Origin: JBMONI01 sp049324575
GTDB lineage: Bacteria; Omnitrophota; Omnitrophia; Omnitrophales; Aquincolibacteriaceae
Direction: 5' to 3'
Length of the DNA: 64,000 bases
Assembly: GCA_049324575.1 (NCBI GenBank)
Contig: JBMONI010000016.1
Span: forward strand, 1 to 64,000
The notes below the pieces were generated by a model that was given only the letters and a program-made list of their open reading frames with translations, searched no databases and was not told the origin of the DNA. This document shows, in pieces, positions 27,447 to 36,251 of the stretch; positions within the stretch are counted from its first letter, which is position 1, and the number at the start of each line of letters is the position of its first letter. The position numbers and the translations under genes were made by a program.

Positions 27447-27926
27447 TTAAAACGGTATTTCGTCATCCGGCTTAAGGTCTTTGGCGGTAATGTGGTCACC
27501 CCCGCCCTGCGGCTCTCCCTCGGCGGCCTCTTCAAAAGCGGCCGGGTCCTCCTCGGTATGCGCAGGAGGCGGCGTCGCACCGGCCAATTTGGAAGGCCGG
27601 GTCAGGAACTGCACGTTCTGCGCGACGATCTCGACCGTGGAACGGCGTTGACCGTCCTGCGTTTCCCAACTGCGCGTCTGAAGTCTCCCCTCGACAAAAA
27701 CCAAATGCCCTTTTTTCAGATATTCGTTACAAATCTCGGCATTCCGTCCCCATGCCACAACGCGGATAAAATTGGTCTCCTCTTTCCGTTCACCCGCATT
27801 GGACGTATAAACCCGGTTCACCGCGACGGTAAAGGTCGTGACCGCCTGACCGGAAGGAATATAACGGAGTTCCGGATCGCGCGTAAGGTTTCCCATCAGC
27901 ATAACTTTGTTCAGACTGGCTGCCAT
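27447..27926 (-). CDS. ssb: Single-stranded DNA-binding protein
   Basis: The 159-residue SSB has an OB fold in residues 1-110 (NKVMLMGNLTRDPELRY, then WGRNAEICNEYLKKG). A flexible Pro/Glu/Gly-rich linker and the acidic tip DDEIPF at the C terminus recruit replication and repair partners. It lies between rpsF and rpsR, with 1 base to rpsF. Confidence 0.96.
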   Translation of the reverse strand: MAASLNKVMLMGNLTRDPELRYIPSGQAVTTFTVAVNRVYTSNAGERKEETNFIRVVAWGRNAEICNEYLKKGHLVFVEGRLQTRSWETQDGQRRSTVEIVAQNVQFLTRPSKLAGATPPPAHTEEDPAAFEEAAEGEPQGGGDHITAKDLKPDDEIPF

Positions 27927-27927
27927 A

Positions 27928-28299
27928 TTATCGCTCCGTAGAAACGGCGACGGTCTCCGGCGCCGGCTTTTTCAACGACGGTTTAGAGGACGTTTCTTGT
28001 TTTTTGAGGGATTTCGGATGGATCGCGCTGAGAGTAAATTTACTGACCTTCGGTTCCATGCTCAGGATCTTGTTGAGGTCCGCGACTTTCGAGGGATCAA
28101 GATTTAACTGAAAAAGCAACGGAAAGCCTTCCCGGGATTTCTTCACCTCATACCCGAGCACTCTTCGTCCCATTTCCTGACGCTCAAGGAGGGTCCCATG
28201 AACCTTCTTGACCGCATCCTCGACCGCTTGCAACTCCTCTCGACGCGTATCGGGTCCGCTTTCGGGAGGAAAAATCGCCAACAACTCATATTTTTTCAT
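27928..28299 (-). CDS. rpsF: 30S ribosomal protein S6
   Basis: The 123-residue protein has the S6 core MKKYELLAIF and GRRVLGYEVKKSREGFPLLFQLNL, followed by a basic/acidic tail of about 25 residues (PKSLKKQETSSKPSLKKPAP). AAGGAG lies 9 bases before the ATG. It opens the rpsF-ssb-rpsR-rplI-dnaB operon; the leader carries a candidate S6:S18 binding hairpin. Confidence 0.95.
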   Translation of the reverse strand: MKKYELLAIFPPESGPDTRREELQAVEDAVKKVHGTLLERQEMGRRVLGYEVKKSREGFPLLFQLNLDPSKVADLNKILSMEPKVSKFTLSAIHPKSLKKQETSSKPSLKKPAPETVAVSTER

Positions 28300-28349
28300 G
28301 ATCCAAAACTCCTTCGAAGAAAAATCCCCGCACTTCGACCCGCTAATTC

Positions 28350-28375
28350 ACCTGCCGGATGATTTTCGAGCAGAT
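28350..28375 (-). promoter_or_regulatory. Candidate S6:S18 autoregulatory hairpin in the rpsF leader
   Basis: On the minus strand a 6-bp stem ATCTGC/GCAGGT (one U-G pair) encloses a loop in which CCG stands directly 5' of the closing 3' strand. A CCG trinucleotide in a bulge beside a short helix is the known recognition feature of the S6:S18 complex in rpsF leaders, which mimics its 16S rRNA site. It sits about 50-75 bases before the rpsF start, inside the predicted leader of about 112 bases. Confidence 0.4.
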
Positions 28376-28417
28376 AATGCAGCAACTGGGGGGCTACATT
28401 TTTGCAATGAGCGGAAG

Positions 28418-28446
28418 AATTTAGCATAAAAGCAAAGAAGAAGCAA
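28418..28446 (-). promoter_or_regulatory. Promoter of the rpsF-ssb-rpsR-rplI-dnaB operon
   Basis: TTGCTT (28441-28446) and TAAATT (28418-28423) on the minus strand are separated by 17 bases, with a TGC extension before the -10. The 14-base string TTTATGCTAAATTC matches the promoter of the TIGR04073 gene at 15806 except for one base. The predicted start is near 28411. Confidence 0.6.
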
Positions 28447-28463
28447 GCAAAGGTTTCTCGATC

Positions 28464-29054
28464 CTAACCTTTTTGTTTTGAAGTATTTACAAAGCTCATG
28501 GCCTTCCCGATCGGCTGCGAAATCCATAGAGCGCAGGCCTCACAAGCCTGCTTGAGAAATCCCTCCAAAGCCCGTTCTTCTTCCTTCAGAAAAACACCGA
28601 GAACATAGTCTTTCAACCCCTCGTCCGAAGCGCCTTCCTCCGGACATCCGATCCCGAGCCTGAGCCGGGCATAATCCCGCGAGCCGAGGCATGTCTCGAT
28701 CGACTTGAGCCCCTTATGCCCGCCGTCACTGCCGCATGAACGCAGCCTCATTTTCCCGAAATCGAGAGCGGCATCATCCACGACGACCAAAAGGTCCCGT
28801 GAGACCTCGGCCTCAAAATAATCCGCCAGAGACGCGACCGCCTCTCCGGAAATGTTCATGAAAACCTCTGGATACGCAAGAACAACAGGGCTCCCCTGCC
28901 AAGAGATCTCCCGGCAGGATGCCTGGAGTTTTCGGTTCTTGACGGCCGAGGCGCTTCGGGAATCGAGAATGCTCTCGATCAAAAGGCGGCCGATATTGTG
29001 GCGAGTGCGGGAATAACTCCGCCCCGGATTTCCCAACCCAACGATCAGTTTCAT
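28464..29054 (-). CDS. pth: Peptidyl-tRNA hydrolase
   Basis: Recycles tRNA from peptidyl-tRNA released by stalled ribosomes. The 196-residue protein has VGLGNPGRSYSRTRHNIG (5-22) with the catalytic His, the PEVFMNISGEAV block and VVVDDAALDFGKMRLR, then GSDGGHKGLKSIE. It follows rplY by 45 bases, the common ctc-pth order. Residues 185-196 form a short Lys-containing tail. Confidence 0.96.
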   Translation of the reverse strand: MKLIVGLGNPGRSYSRTRHNIGRLLIESILDSRSASAVKNRKLQASCREISWQGSPVVLAYPEVFMNISGEAVASLADYFEAEVSRDLLVVVDDAALDFGKMRLRSCGSDGGHKGLKSIETCLGSRDYARLRLGIGCPEEGASDEGLKDYVLGVFLKEEERALEGFLKQACEACALWISQPIGKAMSFVNTSKQKG

Positions 29055-29099
29055 AGGAGATTAATCCGATCCGGGGAAAGGAGCGCCAGGTCCCAAGTC

Positions 29100-29810
29100 C
29101 TAGGCGCCTTTCGGTTGCTCTTTCGCTTCTTTGACTTCTTTCGTCTCTTTGCCTTCTTCTTTGCCCTCTTTGTCCTTCTTACCCTTTTCGATCACTTCGG
29201 GCTGGGTCGGCGCCGCTTCTTCAGCCGCCGGTTCTTCTTCTTTCTTCGGCGCGTGGACCGCCACGAGGATCTCCTCCGGTCCGATCTTGCAGAGGACCGC
29301 TTCGGGAAGCCGGAGGTCCTTGATATGGATCGCATCGCCGATCTTCATCGCTTTGACGTCGACCTCGATCGAAGCCGGGATCTGGGTCGGAAGACATTCG
29401 ACAAGCACTTCGTGGATCACGACATCGAGGATCCCGCCCTCTTTCACTCCCGCCGCTTCTTCGGCATTCTGGATCACGACCGGCACATTCACTTCGATCT
29501 TTTCCTTGAGCGAGATCAGGGTGAAATCCACATGCTGGATCTCTTCGGTGATCGGATTCTGCTGGATCTCTTTGATGCGGCAGGTAGTCTCTTTGAGATC
29601 CACCCCCGGCACCTCGAGATTGATGAGAACGTTCTCTCCGGCTTTCGTGTGAAGCGCCCGCACCAGATCGCTTTGCTCGACTTCCAGGCTCAAAGGCCGG
29701 ATCCCGTGCCCGTAAAGGATCCCGGGAATTCTGCCGCCGCGCCGTAAATTCCTCGCGACCCGCGTTCCGTTGGGCTGCCGCGTTTTGGCTTTTAAAGCGA
29801 ACATGTCCAT
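29100..29810 (-). CDS. rplY: 50S ribosomal protein L25/Ctc with K/E-rich tail
   Basis: The 236-residue protein has the N-terminal 5S rRNA-binding domain (about 1-95, NGTRVARNLRRGGRIPGILYG) and the C-terminal TL5/Ctc domain (about 96-185). A tail of some 50 residues made of Lys, Glu, Pro and Ala follows. Such a tail is seen in several Ctc proteins. The start is at 29810, since AGGAGG lies 9 bases upstream; a second ATG two codons on is possible. Confidence 0.93.
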   Translation of the reverse strand: MDMFALKAKTRQPNGTRVARNLRRGGRIPGILYGHGIRPLSLEVEQSDLVRALHTKAGENVLINLEVPGVDLKETTCRIKEIQQNPITEEIQHVDFTLISLKEKIEVNVPVVIQNAEEAAGVKEGGILDVVIHEVLVECLPTQIPASIEVDVKAMKIGDAIHIKDLRLPEAVLCKIGPEEILVAVHAPKKEEEPAAEEAAPTQPEVIEKGKKDKEGKEEGKETKEVKEAKEQPKGA

Positions 29811-29870
29811 GATTAAAATCCTCCTCTAAATGATCTTGAATTTTCGTCCCTTGCTCCGTCCGCGCCCGGC

Positions 29871-30839
29871 CTAGGCTTCGACGCCGACCTTGGAGAAAAG
29901 AGAACTTACAGAAGCATTCGCATGAATTCTGTAGATGGCTTCCGCCAGGAGCTTTCCGACGGAAAGACGGGTTATTTTATCCATCTTTTGGCCGGATGCA
30001 ATGGGAATCGAATTGGTGACGATCAGCTCTTTGAGGCTCGATTTCCTGATCCTTTCCAGGGCGGGGCCGCACAAAATGGCATGGACCGCGGCCGCGTAGA
30101 CATCGAGGGCCCCCGCTTTTTTCAAAGCTTCGACGGCCTGGACCAGCGAACCGCCGGTCGAGACCATATCATCCACCAGGACCACGTTCATGTTCTTGAC
30201 GTTCCCGATGATGTTCATGACATGGGTCTGGGAAGCGTTCTCCCGGCGTTTATCGACGATCGCCAGGGGCGCTTTCAAAAGCTCCGAGTAAGCGCGGGCC
30301 ATTTTGATCCCGCCCGCGTCCGTGCAGGCCACCACCAGGTGCTTCAGGCTCTTTTTCCGGATATACCCGCCGATCACATGGATCGAATAGAGATGGTCCA
30401 CCGGGATATCGAAGAACCCCTGGATCTGTCCCGCATGAAGGTCCATGGTCAGGATCCGGTCCGCGCCGGCTTCGGTCAGAAGGTTCGCGACGAGTTTGGC
30501 CGTGATCGGAACGCGCGGACGGTCCTTGCGGTCCTGGCGCGCGTAACCATAGAAGGGAAGTACGGCCGTGATCCTTGCGGCCGAAGCCCGCTTCGCCGCA
30601 TCGATCAAAATGAGAAGCTCCATGAGATTTTCGTTCGGCGGCGTGGAGGTCGACTGCACGATGAACACATCCTTCCCGCGGACATTCTCGCGGATCTGGA
30701 TATCGATCTCCCCTTCCGGGAAGCGTCCGCAGTGGACATCGGTCGGCTTAGTCTGGAGTTCGAAAGCGATCTCCTTGAGAAGCGCCGGATTGGAATTACC
30801 GCCAAGCACGACCAGGGATTCATCTGCCTTAATACGCAT
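29871..30839 (-). CDS. prs: Ribose-phosphate pyrophosphokinase
   Basis: Makes PRPP from ribose 5-phosphate and ATP. The 322-residue protein has the nucleotide-binding GRFPEGEIDIQIRENVRGKD block, the GYARQDRKDRPR segment and the PRPP loop VVLVDDMVSTGGSL. The glmU-prs-rplY-pth order is widely conserved and supports the call. It lies 6 bases after glmU. Confidence 0.97.
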   Translation of the reverse strand: MRIKADESLVVLGGNSNPALLKEIAFELQTKPTDVHCGRFPEGEIDIQIRENVRGKDVFIVQSTSTPPNENLMELLILIDAAKRASAARITAVLPFYGYARQDRKDRPRVPITAKLVANLLTEAGADRILTMDLHAGQIQGFFDIPVDHLYSIHVIGGYIRKKSLKHLVVACTDAGGIKMARAYSELLKAPLAIVDKRRENASQTHVMNIIGNVKNMNVVLVDDMVSTGGSLVQAVEALKKAGALDVYAAAVHAILCGPALERIRKSSLKELIVTNSIPIASGQKMDKITRLSVGKLLAEAIYRIHANASVSSLFSKVGVEA

Positions 30840-30845
30840 GGAACG

Positions 30846-32123
30846 TCACCTCTTTTTCTTCTTTTGAGATTGAATGAGTCGGGCCGGAACTCCGGCCCAT
30901 GTTTCACCCGAGCGGGCCTTGGTCCCGCCCTTGATCACGGCCCCCGCACCCGTCCGGACACCATCCCCGATCCGAACCGGGGCCACCATCACGGTATTGG
31001 AACCGATCAGCGCACGCCGCCCGACCCGGGTCCGCTGTTTACGCACGCCGTCATAATTGGCCGTAATGACCCCCGCGCCGATATTCGTTCCCTCACCGAT
31101 CTCGGCATCCCCGAGATAGGCCAGATGTTTCGCCGACGCTTTCTTGCCGATCCGTGACCGCGTCACTTCGACATAACTGCCGATCACCGCGCCATCCTGG
31201 ATCACCGTCCCCTTGCGAAGTTTGGCGAAGGGTCCGATCCGGCACTTTCGGCCGATCCGGACCCCCGGTTCGATATAACACCACGGATAGATCACCGTAT
31301 CGGTGCCGATCTTGACGTCGACCCCGATGAACGTCTGCTCCGGAGCGACCAGGGTCACTCCATTCTTCATATGTTTTTCGGTTTCCCGCTGATTCATGAT
31401 CCGGACCGCTTTCGCGAGATCGGCGCGGCGATTGATCCCGAACCCTTCTTCGATCAGGACTGCCGGAACCGCCGAGACTTTCCGGCCGGCCTGCGCCAGG
31501 ATCTCGATCACATCCGTTAAATAAAGCTCTTTCTTCCGGTTCTCGGGCCGGAGCTTGCGGAGCGCCGGGAGCAAGTCCCGCGTCCGGAAAAGATAAACCC
31601 CGGTATTCACTTCCGTGACCCGTCGCTCGGCTTCGGTCGCATCGAGCTCTTCGCGGATCGCGAAGAACCGGCCTCCCGCCCTGAGGATTCTACCATAACC
31701 GGACGGATCCGGCTGAAGTGCCGAAAGGACCGTTGCCGAGGCCCCGCTGTGCCGGTGCTCCGCTTGAAGGCGCCGGATCGCCTCTCGGCCGACGAACGGC
31801 ATGTCCCCCGGCCAGACCAGAATATCCGCGTCCTTGTCCCGCAGCGCTTGGGCGGCCGTCAGGACCGCATGTCCCGTCCCGCGCTGGTCTTTCTGGAGAA
31901 CGATCCGCGGAGCGATCCGGTACTTTCGACTTACCCCTTGGGCGAAAGCGCGGACCTCGGAAGCGCGGTAGCCGGCCACGATCACAGGCTGGCGGATCCC
32001 CAATTCGGTCAGCGTCCGGAGCACATATTCAAGAAGCGGCAGCTCGAGGATCGGATGAAGGACCTTCGGCAATTCCGACTTCATGCGCGTCCCCTTGCCC
32101 GCCGCAAGAACGATCGCCTGCAT
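30846..32123 (-). CDS. glmU: Bifunctional GlmU: GlcN-1-P acetyltransferase / GlcNAc-1-P uridylyltransferase
   Basis: Supplies UDP-GlcNAc for peptidoglycan and lipid A. Residues 1-230 are the uridylyltransferase with LAAGKGTRMKSELPKVLHP (6-24). Residues 250-415 are the left-handed beta-helix acetyltransferase with KHLAYLGDAEIG (catalytic His), NIGAGVITANYDG and GSNTVMVAPV. At 425 residues it is about 30 shorter than usual, because the C-terminal tail is cut to SQKKKKR. Both active sites look intact. Confidence 0.93.
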   Translation of the reverse strand: MQAIVLAAGKGTRMKSELPKVLHPILELPLLEYVLRTLTELGIRQPVIVAGYRASEVRAFAQGVSRKYRIAPRIVLQKDQRGTGHAVLTAAQALRDKDADILVWPGDMPFVGREAIRRLQAEHRHSGASATVLSALQPDPSGYGRILRAGGRFFAIREELDATEAERRVTEVNTGVYLFRTRDLLPALRKLRPENRKKELYLTDVIEILAQAGRKVSAVPAVLIEEGFGINRRADLAKAVRIMNQRETEKHMKNGVTLVAPEQTFIGVDVKIGTDTVIYPWCYIEPGVRIGRKCRIGPFAKLRKGTVIQDGAVIGSYVEVTRSRIGKKASAKHLAYLGDAEIGEGTNIGAGVITANYDGVRKQRTRVGRRALIGSNTVMVAPVRIGDGVRTGAGAVIKGGTKARSGETWAGVPARLIQSQKKKKR

Positions 32124-32127
32124 GGCC

Positions 32128-33033
32128 CTACCCTTTGATCCCTGTTAGCTTGATCCCCTCGACAAAGAACCGCTGATTAAAAATAAAAACGAGCAGGATC
32201 GGAAGGATCATCATGACCGAGCCCGCCATCAACAGCGTCCAGTCCGTGCTGTGCAGGTCCTGGAAGTAAGCGAGCCCGATCGGCAGGGTGAATTTCTCGT
32301 GCGTGTTCATGACGATCAAGGGCCACATAAAGCTCATCCAGGACCCCATGAACGTGAAGGTCGTCAGCGTCGCCAGCGCGGGCTTCGACAAAGGGAGGAT
32401 GATCCTCCAGAAGATCCCGAAGTAGGAACAGCCGTCGATCTTGGCGGCGTCCTCGAGATCGCGCGGCAGGGTCAGGAAAAATTGGCGGAGCATGAAGGTC
32501 CCGTAAGCGGTGAAGATCGCGGGAATGATCATCGCTTTGTAGGTGTCGATCCAGCCGAGCCGTTCTAACAGGATGAAGACCGGGATCATCGTCACGGCCC
32601 CGGGGACCATCATGGTCGCCAGATAACCGAAAAAGATTTTGTCGCGGCCCGGAAAATTGAGGCGCGCAAACGCGTAGGCCGCCATGGCGCTCGTCGCCAC
32701 CTGACCGAAGGTGATCCCGAACGAGACCACGATCGAGTTCAGATAGAACCGGGCGAACGGGACGACTTTCCAGGCCTTGATGTAATTCTCCCACACAAAA
32801 GAGGTCGGGATCCATTCCATCCACCATTCTTTGGAATAAGAGAAGACCGCGCCGGGCTCTTTGAGCGACGTCGCGACCATCCAGAGGAAGGGGCCGATCA
32901 TCGTAACGGCTCCGAGGCCCAGGACCGTGTAGAGCATGGCCGTTCTCCACCTCTTCCGGATCGCGGCCATTTTTTTGGCCGGAACCGGCGAAGGGGCTTC
33001 TACCGCGATCGGGGCCGCCGCGGTCGCGCTCAT
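32128..33033 (-). CDS. Carbohydrate ABC transporter permease, MalG/UgpE type
   Basis: Inner-membrane subunit of a CUT1-type sugar importer. The 301-residue protein has six membrane segments and the EAA loop AAKIDGCSYFGIFWRIILPL (about 217-236) that docks the ATPase. It overlaps its partner permease by 4 bases and lies 4 bases before glmU. No solute-binding protein or ATPase gene is nearby; they are presumably elsewhere (MsmK-like sharing is common). The substrate cannot be read from sequence. Confidence 0.9.
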   Translation of the reverse strand: MSATAAAPIAVEAPSPVPAKKMAAIRKRWRTAMLYTVLGLGAVTMIGPFLWMVATSLKEPGAVFSYSKEWWMEWIPTSFVWENYIKAWKVVPFARFYLNSIVVSFGITFGQVATSAMAAYAFARLNFPGRDKIFFGYLATMMVPGAVTMIPVFILLERLGWIDTYKAMIIPAIFTAYGTFMLRQFFLTLPRDLEDAAKIDGCSYFGIFWRIILPLSKPALATLTTFTFMGSWMSFMWPLIVMNTHEKFTLPIGLAYFQDLHSTDWTLLMAGSVMMILPILLVFIFNQRFFVEGIKLTGIKG

Positions 33034-33950
33034 GTGTAGTACACCATTTTATGGAACCCTTTCCACTGGAGAAGCGTGAATGCAAGCACGATCACGAAGA
33101 GGACCCATGCGAGAGCGGCCGCGTATCCCATGTAATGCCAGCTGAAGGCATTGTTGTAAATATAGTAAATGATCGTCGTGGTGGCGCCGTTCGGGCCGCC
33201 GCCGGTCATGACATAAGCCGGATCGAATCCGGCCTGGAAACCGCCGATAACGCTCATGATCGCGATGAAAAAAGTCGTCGGGGAGATCTGCGGCCAGGTG
33301 ACCGCCCAGAATTTCTGCCAGGGGCTTGCCCCGTCCACCTCCGCTGCGTCGTAGAGGTCCCGGGGAACGCCTTGCAACGCCGCCAGATAAAGGATCATGT
33401 TGTAGCCGCCCACCGTCTGCCAAATGCCCATGATGATCAGGGCCGGTTTCGCCCACGCTTCGTCATGGAGCCAGGCCGGCCCCTGGAGCGAAACCCCGAT
33501 CAGGTCGCCGAACTTCGCGATCATCGTGTTCAGGACGCCAAAATCCGGGTTGTAGATCAGTTTCCAGAGCATGTAGATCGCGACCCCTGAGCAGATCGTC
33601 GGAAGAAAATAAACGGTCCTGAAAAAAACGATCCCGCGAAGGCGTTCGTTCATGAAAAGAGCGAGGATCAGGGAACCGGCCATGCTGAGCGGGATGCTGA
33701 GCATCAGAAAAAGGGTGTTCCAGCAATATTTCCAGAAGAGCGGATCGCGGAAGAGCTCGATGAAGTTCAGCACGCCCACGAACTTGGGCGGGGCCGAGAG
33801 CGCGTCCCACTGGGTGAAACTGAGCACGAACGAGGCCAGGACCGGCAAGAACGTGAAGACCAGGAAACCCGAAAAATTCGGCAGGAGAAAACCCACAGCG
33901 GACAGGGTCTCTGTTAAGGAATGGGGCTTTTTCACTTTTTTATTTTTCAT
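33030..33950 (-). CDS. Carbohydrate ABC transporter permease, MalF/UgpA type
   Basis: Partner of the preceding permease. The 306-residue protein has a cytoplasmic basic N terminus (MKNKKVKK), six membrane segments and the EAA loop [20 protein letters not shown]. The start at 33950 overlaps the clpX stop (ATGA); an in-frame extension into clpX is not needed. An importer pair placed inside a clpX-glmU-prs housekeeping run is unusual. Confidence 0.9.
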   Translation of the reverse strand: MKNKKVKKPHSLTETLSAVGFLLPNFSGFLVFTFLPVLASFVLSFTQWDALSAPPKFVGVLNFIELFRDPLFWKYCWNTLFLMLSIPLSMAGSLILALFMNERLRGIVFFRTVYFLPTICSGVAIYMLWKLIYNPDFGVLNTMIAKFGDLIGVSLQGPAWLHDEAWAKPALIIMGIWQTVGGYNMILYLAALQGVPRDLYDAAEVDGASPWQKFWAVTWPQISPTTFFIAIMSVIGGFQAGFDPAYVMTGGGPNGATTTIIYYIYNNAFSWHYMGYAAALAWVLFVIVLAFTLLQWKGFHKMVYYT

Positions 33951-35197
33951 GCCGATTTCGCCCAAGGGCCGCCGCGGCGGACGAGGATGGGAGGCTCCTT
34001 GCCTTCGATCACATTCCGGGTGATCACGCATTTTTCAATATCCCTTTCGGAAGGAATATCATACATCACATCCAGCATGACTGTCTCGAGGATCGTCCGC
34101 AGGCCGCGGGCCCCCGTCCCCTTTTTCACCGCGCGCCTCGCCACCTCCTGGATCGCGTCAGGTTCGAATTCGAGCTCAACCCCTTCGAAACTGAAGAATT
34201 TCCGGTATTGTTTAAGCAGCGAATTCCGGGGCTCTTTGAGTACCCGGACGAGATCGTCTTCGCCCAGGCCGTGCAGGGCTCCGATCACGGCAAAGCGCCC
34301 GATGAATTCGGGGATGAACCCGTATTTCAAAAGGTCCTCCGTTTCCACCAGCGAAAGCAGTTCCCCGGCATTTTTTCCTTTTTTCGATTCGGAAAGCGGC
34401 GCCCGGAACCCCAGGGCCCGGTTCGCCACGCGCCTTTCGATGATCTTGTCGAGATGCGCGAACGTGCCGCCGCAGATAAAAAGGATGTGCTGGGTATTGA
34501 GCTGGATATACTCCTGCTGAGGATGCTTGCGGCCTCCCTGGGGAGGGACATTCGCGCGGGTCCCCTCCAGGATCTTGAGAAGGGCCTGTTGGACCCCTTC
34601 GCCCGAAACGTCGCGCGTGATCGAAACATTTTCGGTCGTGCGCGCGATCTTGTCGATCTCGTCAATGTAGATGATTCCGAGTTCCGCACGTTTCACGTCG
34701 AAATTCGCGGCCTGAAGGAGCCGCAGGAGCACATTCTCGACATCTTCCCCGACATAACCCGCTTCCGTGAGTGAAGTCGCGTCTGCGATCGCGAACGGGA
34801 CATCGAGAAGTTTGGCGAGCGTTCTCGCAAAAAGCGTTTTGCCGGAACCGGTCGGCCCAAGCAACAGCACATTGCTTTTTTCGAGCTCGACATCCGTAGC
34901 GGCCGCCGCGTTCTTCACGCGCTTGTAATGATTGTGAACGCTGACCGCCAGCTGCTTTTTGACCCGTTCCTGCCCGATGATATATTCATCGAGTTTTTTC
35001 TTGATCTCCTGGGGAGGCGGGACCGCAAGTTGTTCGGCGACTTCGTAGTTCTTGGCAAGAATGGTCTGGTCGCGGGTGAGGATATCCCCGCAGGTCTGGA
35101 TGCAGATATCGCAGATATAGACGCCGGGCCCGGCGAACATCTTCCGGACTCCCTTCGCCTTGTCCCGGCCGCAAAAAGAACAGCGTTCAGGCATCAT
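33947..35197 (-). CDS. clpX: ATP-dependent Clp protease ATP-binding subunit ClpX
   Basis: AAA+ unfoldase feeding ClpP. The 416-residue protein has the N-terminal zinc-binding domain (CSFCGRDK and CDICIQTC, residues 6-36), Walker A GPTGSGKT, Walker [11 protein letters not shown] and sensor/box motifs EFIGRF and GARGLR. clpP is not adjacent, unlike in most bacteria; the upstream neighbour is a tRNA-Gln gene. Two ATGs stand at 35197 and 35194, with GAGGA about 9 bases upstream. It has IGA-type variability at the ClpP-binding loop that I cannot judge by eye. Confidence 0.96.
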   Translation of the reverse strand: MMPERCSFCGRDKAKGVRKMFAGPGVYICDICIQTCGDILTRDQTILAKNYEVAEQLAVPPPQEIKKKLDEYIIGQERVKKQLAVSVHNHYKRVKNAAAATDVELEKSNVLLLGPTGSGKTLFARTLAKLLDVPFAIADATSLTEAGYVGEDVENVLLRLLQAANFDVKRAELGIIYIDEIDKIARTTENVSITRDVSGEGVQQALLKILEGTRANVPPQGGRKHPQQEYIQLNTQHILFICGGTFAHLDKIIERRVANRALGFRAPLSESKKGKNAGELLSLVETEDLLKYGFIPEFIGRFAVIGALHGLGEDDLVRVLKEPRNSLLKQYRKFFSFEGVELEFEPDAIQEVARRAVKKGTGARGLRTILETVMLDVMYDIPSERDIEKCVITRNVIEGKEPPILVRRGGPWAKSA

Positions 35198-35216
35198 AAG
35201 ATCATTCCTCGAAGTA

Positions 35217-35288
35217 CTGCCCGACCTGGATTTGAACCAGGAACCTTGCCTCCAAAGGGCAGTGTGATGCCAATTTCACCATCGGGCA
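35217..35288 (-). tRNA. tRNA-Gln (anticodon TTG)
   Basis: A 72-base cloverleaf: acceptor TGCCCGA/TCGGGCA, D stem GTGA/TCAC, anticodon loop CTTTGGA with TTG in place, T arm CCTGG-TTCAAAT-CCAGG, discriminator G. The base pair U1-A72 is the identity element used by GatCAB, which is encoded 3 kb away. The lowest anticodon-stem pair is a C-A mismatch. CCA is not encoded. It lies between ispE and clpX and is probably processed from their transcript. Confidence 0.95.
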
Positions 35289-35320
35289 ATGCACTTTAAA
35301 AAATCGCAAAGACCCTGCGT

Positions 35321-36196
35321 TCAGCAGGTATGACAAACTCGGATCCGGGCCGGCGCAACGAACCCCCTGAGTTTCTTTGCGAAAGTCTGCGCTTCTTTCC
35401 GGTAATCCCACATAGCGAAAACCGTAGGACCGCTCCCTGACATTGCAACCGCAGGAGCTCCAAGCTGGAACATCAGCGCCATGGTCTTTTGGATCTCAGG
35501 CCTCAAGCGGATGGCCGGGCCTTCCAGATCGTTGTAAAGTCCTTCGGTACAAGCAATTACGTTCTTTTCCGCCAAGCGCTCGAAAGCGATTCTAGCAACC
35601 CGCCTATGGGTTGTCAAGGAAGCCCCCCGCCGTGGAAGCCTGACTTCACGGTAAACCGCCGGCGTGCTGAGCCCCTGTTCGGCGAGAGCCACCACGAACC
35701 ACCGTTCGCCCCGGAACGGAAGCGGACGAATCTTCTCCCCGCGCCCCTCCCCGACCGCCTGGTTCACTTCATGAAGAAAGAAACCGACATCGGAGCCGAG
35801 CGTATCGCCCATCCGGGCAAGTTCCCGCAGGCCCAATGGCAAACCGAGAAGTCTTTTCATCCCCAGAAGGAAAAAAGCCGCGTTGCTCGAGCCTCCGCCG
35901 AGGCCCGCCTGCAAAGGAATGCGCTTGTCCAGAAAAACGTCGACGCCCGGGAGCCCGGGATATTTTTTCTCGAGCAGCCGGTACGCGCGGGTCACGATAT
36001 TGCTTTCGCCGGTCTCCAGAGACGGATGCGAGGTCCGGAGCCGGAAACCCCTGGCATGCTTCGAAAGGACCAAACGATCCACGAGCGAAATCCGGTGAAA
36101 AAGCGTGATCAAACGATGATAGCCGCCCGGGAGGCGTCCCACGACACGAAGATACAGATTCAGTTTGGCGGGGCTTTGGACAACGAGTCTTTCCAT
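35321..36196 (-). CDS. ispE: 4-diphosphocytidyl-2-C-methyl-D-erythritol kinase
   Basis: GHMP kinase of the MEP isoprenoid pathway. The 291-residue protein begins SPAKLNLYLRVVGRLPGGYH (8-27), has the ATP loop IPLQAGLGGGSSNAA and the C-terminal MSGSGPTVFA motif. It is clearly IspE and not homoserine kinase, which belongs to the same superfamily. It lies 55 bases after the bS22-like gene. Confidence 0.96.
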   Translation of the reverse strand: MERLVVQSPAKLNLYLRVVGRLPGGYHRLITLFHRISLVDRLVLSKHARGFRLRTSHPSLETGESNIVTRAYRLLEKKYPGLPGVDVFLDKRIPLQAGLGGGSSNAAFFLLGMKRLLGLPLGLRELARMGDTLGSDVGFFLHEVNQAVGEGRGEKIRPLPFRGERWFVVALAEQGLSTPAVYREVRLPRRGASLTTHRRVARIAFERLAEKNVIACTEGLYNDLEGPAIRLRPEIQKTMALMFQLGAPAVAMSGSGPTVFAMWDYRKEAQTFAKKLRGFVAPARIRVCHTC

Positions 36197-36251
36197 GGAA
36201 AGGAAAAAGGCGGGGAAAAGCGCCTAACGCTTTCCCCCGCCTTCCGAGAAC

